Of a stretch of DNA of 50,531 nt, positions 46,749 through 50,531 are shown one piece after another. The DNA is from a virus. Both the position numbers and the translations under genes were made by a program. Location: positions 1 through 50,531 of IMG/VR virus record IMGVR_UViG_3300034407_002377. One strand, given 5' to 3'. Numbering within the stretch: position 1 is the stretch's first letter; every line of letters begins with the position of its first letter. A model generated the notes under the pieces. The model saw only the letters and a program-made list of their open reading frames with translations. It was not told the DNA's origin and did no database searches.

Positions 46749-49700
46749 CTATTTATTTTTCAGTTGAGCCTTTAATTCATCAACTTCGTCTTTAAGTTCT
46801 TTAATTGCTTCAATCATAAGTGCAACCATATTACCATAAGCAACTGCTTTATTACCATCTTTACCACTAACTACTTCAGGTAATATCTTTTCAACTTCCT
46901 GAGCAACTACACCAGCTTGTCTTAATACATCTGGAGCTTCAGGATCTTCTAAATCTTTTACGTAATCCGTTCTCTCATAGGTATAACCATTAATAGAGCA
47001 AACCTTTTCAAGGGCGTTCGGTATTTTTACAAGATTAGTTTTAACGGCAATGTCTGAGTAAGCTGTAACGTTTCCAGACGTCCATATGCCACTACCAATT
47101 GCTGCTGTAAGCACTCCGTTGGTTCTATGCTGAAGCTGGTGGGATAAACCTGATATAGCTTGATTTGTTCCAGTACCTACGTTTGTGTGGGTGTAAGTAA
47201 GACCATACATGTTGCCGTATGACGTACCACTTGAATTAGTGCCATAAGCCGAACCCATTGACCAAACGTGTTGATAACGAGTTGAAGAATAGAGACCAGT
47301 AACGCCTATCCCATAATCCGCTGGTACGAGAGCGTGCTGCAGCCCCATCGTTAACCTAGCTCCGATGGTATCAACGGCATCAGAGCGTAAGAATGAAGCC
47401 CCCTGAATACCATCGACAGTATCAGCATCAAGACCGGAGCCTGAGCCGTCGTTGCCGCTGTACCAATTTCCGCCACCTATCAAAGCGCCGTTGTTGTCAA
47501 TGTAAGACTTATCACTGCCGTCTCTGCGGAACTGTACGATCTTATTCGAGGATGAGTCTGATACAATATACCATCTATTAGAGTGGTATTGTATTTTACC
47601 AGCTGCGCCAGGATTGCCTGTCCAAGTAGAAGTAGCAGATGAAAGTATTGACGAGTTCGTTATATTGATTCCGCCATGACCACCGTTTGCATCAATAACG
47701 CCACCTACAATAAGAGAATTGTTAACCGTGACATTAGTGCCGCTTGTGCTAGACCCGCCCCCTCCGATAGTCATCAGCAGAGCTTCCCCACCATTACCAT
47801 TTCCAGTGTTATTTGTATCGGTAGTGGGTGAGTTGTTATAGAACCTAACCCCAGAATAACCACCGCCAATGCGTACTCCAGTGTGATATCCGATAATTAA
47901 ATCCGAATAGTTAGTGCCAGACCAACCACCGTTTGCAATATCAACGCCCATTGAGTAGTGGTTTGCACCAAAGGTAGTGCCACTATTACCACCAGATCCA
48001 AACTGTATCTTCTGGTCATCTAAATTAAACATACCCGTCATTCTTCCGCCAGCTAAGGGTAGGTAATTGCCTAACGAGGAATTAGTAGCATAGTAAGAAC
48101 CATGCTGTCCATCAAGCAGATCAGCATCTAAGCCAGAGCCTGAGCCATCGTTGCCTGAGTCCCATATCTCTTTCCAAGAAGACCAAGTGCCTGCGTTTAC
48201 GCTTCTATGGTAAAGGCTCTTGTATGAAGGGTGGTAGGAGCCCATGAACTGGAAGCCCCATTGATTACCCATATTGTCATGTCGAACTTGGAATCCGTGA
48301 TGATGCGTGAAGCCGTCTGGGTTTCCATTTGTTCCACTAGCATTATCGATAAATCCAGTATTTACCGTCGTAAACATGGTGTTCCAGTCACCATCCCACC
48401 GATATACCTTTGAGGTGTTTGTGCCAAATATAACACGGTTGGAGTCAATACCATCTAACAGATTAGAGTCTGCAGCCTTGCCAGCAATAGGTAGGTAATT
48501 GCTGTGACTATGGCTATCATTACCAACGGTAGTGGTCATAGTTGCGTTGCCGCTTCCATCCCAGTTTACACTACCAGTTACATCACCGGTTAAAAAGAGA
48601 GTACGAAGCGTAGTCCATTTATCAGCATTGGGGTGGTAGTTGTCCATAAAGATACGCTGCCATGCGTACCAAGTATCACTACTGTCATTCATACCTCTAA
48701 TGAATGTGCCGGCACCTGTTCGTTCATGTGCTAACTGCATGCCCATGCCACCACTCGCAGCCGTATTATTGGCAGAAATCATTGCTCCATACTGAAAAGG
48801 AGCATTAGTATGCCCAGTTGCAGTGGCATTATACAGACTATAGAAACCAGAAGTTTTCAGCGCATCAAAGTTTTGAGCACCATTTAGAAATATTGAGTTG
48901 CCCTCAAAGCCAGCATTAAAAGTTATTTTACCCGTAGCTGTATCAGCAGTATCACTTCTTAGGTATTTAGAATAAGTTGGCGGTGGGTTAGCTGAACTGT
49001 AGTAATAAGAACCCTGTTGTCCATCCAACAAATCAGCATCTAAACCTGAGCCTGAGCCGTCTGTAGCTGAAGTCCAAATCTCGTCCCAGCCTTGATAACC
49101 CCCTGTTTGTACGTGTTGGAAATATAGCCTTTTATTCCAAAAACTATTTGCTAACTGGAAAGAATATTCGCCGCCGTTACCCCAGCTATTCCCCCTAGCC
49201 GTTATCCAGTTGTACCATTCGGCTGTAGGAGCACCCGTGGCAGCGGAGTAAAAGAAAAATCCAGAAGGTTGCGCTTGGAACGAGCTAGACGAAGTAGATT
49301 TCCCTACATTACCACTTCCGTAAATAAAACGGCTAGAATCAATACCGTCTAACAACTCAGAGTCAGCTGCCTTACCACTTACAGGTAAATAAACGCCACT
49401 ATGGTTGTGACTAGCAGGTGCATAGTAAGAACCATGCTGTCCATCTAATAGATCAGCATCTAATCCTGAACCAGAACCATCGTTACTTGCCCCCCATAAG
49501 TTTCCTTGGGATTTTGTAGTAAGTACTCCAGTTGTAGCTAACCACATCAAGGAACCAGTACTGATATAACCAGTATTACCACCCATACCATAATGTGGAT
49601 TGGCGTTGTTATCGGCATACCCCCAACTTAAAGCACCTGAATTATATGCAGCAGTACCCATTGCCCATCTGCGGTACCCTGATGTACCCAAACGAGATAC

Positions 49701-50531
49701 AAAACTAAAGACTGGGCCGTGGGCAGTATTCGTGGAGGCATTACCGCTTCCATCTACGCGGGCATCTATCGTCATGTGTGGATACATGCCACCATTTAGT
49801 GTGATGTTTGGTCTATTCGAGTCAGTGGTATCTAAGTTAGAAGTGCTTCCAACTATGAACTTCGGTGAACCGTAGTCTACATTTACCTGACCTGTGAACG
49901 TTTTAGTCCCAGACATCGACTGATTACCTGTAGTTCTAATTACACTAGAATCAACAGCAATGTCGTTAGCGTTAGCAGTGATGCCTGAGCCACCAATAAC
50001 ATTTAGGGTTACAGCGCCAGAAGTACCACCGCCAGTAAGACCAGTGCCTGCAGTTACGCTAGTAATATCGCCACTGGCCGGAGGTGGGTTACCCGCACTA
50101 TAGTAATAAGAACCATGCTGACCGTCAAGTAGATCAGCATCTAAGCCAGAGCCAGAGCCGTCGTTCGTACTTCTCCACAAAGTACCGACAGTTCCACCAT
50201 CATTCATGAACCCGCCGGCATATAAATATTTACCACCCGCGTTTGATACTCCACCACCTATGTATGAACCGTAGCTGCTGTTATAGCCTATGAAATCAGA
50301 AAATCCTGTTCGTGATGCCAGTGTTCCAGAGGCCGCTGAGGCAAAATTTGGTACTGACGTAAATGAATCAACAGCATCACTACGCATAAAACTACTAGCT
50401 TGCAACCCATCCAAAAGATCAGCATCAAGACCAGAGCCTGATCCGTCGTTGCCAGCGTGCCAGACAGTGTTACCCAATACCTTTACGCCATTACCACCAC
50501 TAGCATCTACTGTGAAGCGTTCAGTCCAATC
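46749..50531 (-). CDS. Tail fibre with S74 intramolecular chaperone (5' partial)
   Basis: The frame stays open to the right edge (18 more codons beyond a TTG at 50477), so the gene is incomplete and begins outside the window; 1261 codons are visible. It contains at least seven copies of a module ending GSGSGLDADLLDGQHGSYY or close variants (for example DGLQASSF, DGIDSSRF), each following a W-x-(S/A)-x-NDGSG segment. This is a trimeric phage fibre repeat. The C-terminus (SDIAVKTNLVKIPNALEKV...GVVAQEVEKILPEVV...) is a peptidase S74/endosialidase-type autocleaving chaperone with catalytic Ser (YSDIAVK) followed by a coiled coil. It binds the host receptor. Confidence 0.93.
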   Translation of the reverse strand, partial: DWTERFTVDASGGNGVKVLGNTVWHAGNDGSGSGLDADLLDGLQASSFMRSDAVDSFTSVPNFASAASGTLASRTGFSDFIGYNSSYGSYIGGGVSNAGGKYLYAGGFMNDGGTVGTLWRSTNDGSGSGLDADLLDGQHGSYYYSAGNPPPASGDITSVTAGTGLTGGGTSGAVTLNVIGGSGITANANDIAVDSSVIRTTGNQSMSGTKTFTGQVNVDYGSPKFIVGSTSNLDTTDSNRPNITLNGGMYPHMTIDARVDGSGNASTNTAHGPVFSFVSRLGTSGYRRWAMGTAAYNSGALSWGYADNNANPHYGMGGNTGYISTGSLMWLATTGVLTTKSQGNLWGASNDGSGSGLDADLLDGQHGSYYAPASHNHSGVYLPVSGKAADSELLDGIDSSRFIYGSGNVGKSTSSSSFQAQPSGFFFYSAATGAPTAEWYNWITARGNSWGNGGEYSFQLANSFWNKRLYFQHVQTGGYQGWDEIWTSATDGSGSGLDADLLDGQQGSYYYSSANPPPTYSKYLRSDTADTATGKITFNAGFEGNSIFLNGAQNFDALKTSGFYSLYNATATGHTNAPFQYGAMISANNTAASGGMGMQLAHERTGAGTFIRGMNDSSDTWYAWQRIFMDNYHPNADKWTTLRTLFLTGDVTGSVNWDGSGNATMTTTVGNDSHSHSNYLPIAGKAADSNLLDGIDSNRVIFGTNTSKVYRWDGDWNTMFTTVNTGFIDNASGTNGNPDGFTHHHGFQVRHDNMGNQWGFQFMGSYHPSYKSLYHRSVNAGTWSSWKEIWDSGNDGSGSGLDADLLDGQHGSYYATNSSLGNYLPLAGGRMTGMFNLDDQKIQFGSGGNSGTTFGANHYSMGVDIANGGWSGTNYSDLIIGYHTGVRIGGGYSGVRFYNNSPTTDTNNTGNGNGGEALLMTIGGGGSSTSGTNVTVNNSLIVGGVIDANGGHGGINITNSSILSSATSTWTGNPGAAGKIQYHSNRWYIVSDSSSNKIVQFRRDGSDKSYIDNNGALIGGGNWYSGNDGSGSGLDADTVDGIQGASFLRSDAVDTIGARLTMGLQHALVPADYGIGVTGLYSSTRYQHVWSMGSAYGTNSSGTSYGNMYGLTYTHTNVGTGTNQAISGLSHQLQHRTNGVLTAAIGSGIWTSGNVTAYSDIAVKTNLVKIPNALEKVCSINGYTYERTDYVKDLEDPEAPDVLRQAGVVAQEVEKILPEVVSGKDGNKAVAYGNMVALMIEAIKELKDEVDELKAQLKNK

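Noticed and set aside
1-50531. CRISPR arrays, insertion sequences, introns, inteins and homing endonucleases
   Set aside because: No regularly spaced repeats, transposase motifs, or interruptions of conserved genes such as gp43, gp17, gp41 or thyX were seen by reading.

Overview
The window is a segment of a T4-like myovirus (class Caudoviricetes, contractile tail). The evidence is the syntenic set of recognisable T4 core genes: replisome gp41, gp43, gp44, gp62, gp45, RegA; recombination UvsX, UvsY, UvsW, gp46, gp47; late sigma gp55; head and neck gp13-gp17 and gp20-gp23; tail gp18 and gp19. The DNA is AT-rich. Accessory genes such as ThyX, bS21, Hsp20, a CobS/CobT-like pair, MazG-like enzymes and small LSm-like proteins point to a marine T4-like virus resembling pelagiphages and cyanophages. 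The host cannot be fixed from sequence alone. Every convincing gene lies on the minus strand, so transcription runs from high to low coordinates.

Layout, in transcription order. (1) 50.5-33.8 kb is the late virion module: a partial S74-chaperoned tail fibre, gp13, gp14, gp15, gp16, gp17, gp18, gp19, gp20, a gp67/68-like core protein, gp21, gp22, gp23, a small lipoprotein and a gp19 paralogue. (2) 33.8-27.6 kb is recombination and late control: uvsY, uvsW, an LSm-like protein, gp55, gp47, a small protein, gp46. (3) 27.5-23.8 kb holds a vWA/metallopeptidase-like protein with a MoxR/CobS-type AAA+ ATPase. (4) 23.7-20.6 kb is gp45, two small proteins, gp44, gp62, regA. (5) 20.6-17.6 kb is a cassette of tail adhesin, fibre chaperone, glycosyltransferase, Hsp20 and a 39-aa membrane peptide. 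(6) 17.5-9.4 kb is DNA polymerase, a MazG-like enzyme, a primase-like protein, GroES/gp31-like, two nucleases, a dATP/dGTP-pyrophosphatase-like protein, dCMP hydroxymethylase, dCMP deaminase, tRNA-Arg(UCU) and small membrane proteins. (7) 9.3-4.4 kb is a tightly coupled five-gene operon: myo-inositol-1-phosphate synthase, HAD phosphatase, a helix-hairpin-helix protein resembling DNA-hypermodification pyrophosphorylases, an SGNH-like protein and a C5-cytosine-methyltransferase homologue. (8) 4.3-0 kb is bS21, uvsX, gp41, thyX and small genes.

The most interesting hypothesis concerns regions 6 and 7 together. The dCMP hydroxymethylase (both T4 catalytic residues conserved) would make 5-hydroxymethyl-dCMP, and the NTP-pyrophosphatases could remove unmodified dCTP. 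The neighbouring operon would then make a cyclitol (inositol phosphate, then inositol) and attach or process it on the hydroxymethylated base through the HhH, methyltransferase-like and SGNH-like proteins. No inositol-type DNA modification is known to me; this is inference from gene content and coupling.

Regulation is readable. Eleven promoters share TTTACA, a fixed 17-bp spacer and an extended TATGATATAAT box; ten point left with the genes and one (31354-31382) points right, antisense to the LSm-like gene and uvsW. T4-type late promoters (TATAAATA) precede the head, tail, uvsY, hsp20 and other genes. In two cases the predicted late start site falls on the A of the ATG. Several hairpins and terminators, and an RNA motif shared by two late leaders, are also present. 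No stretch over 300 bases lacks a gene, and no CRISPR array, insertion sequence or attachment site was seen.
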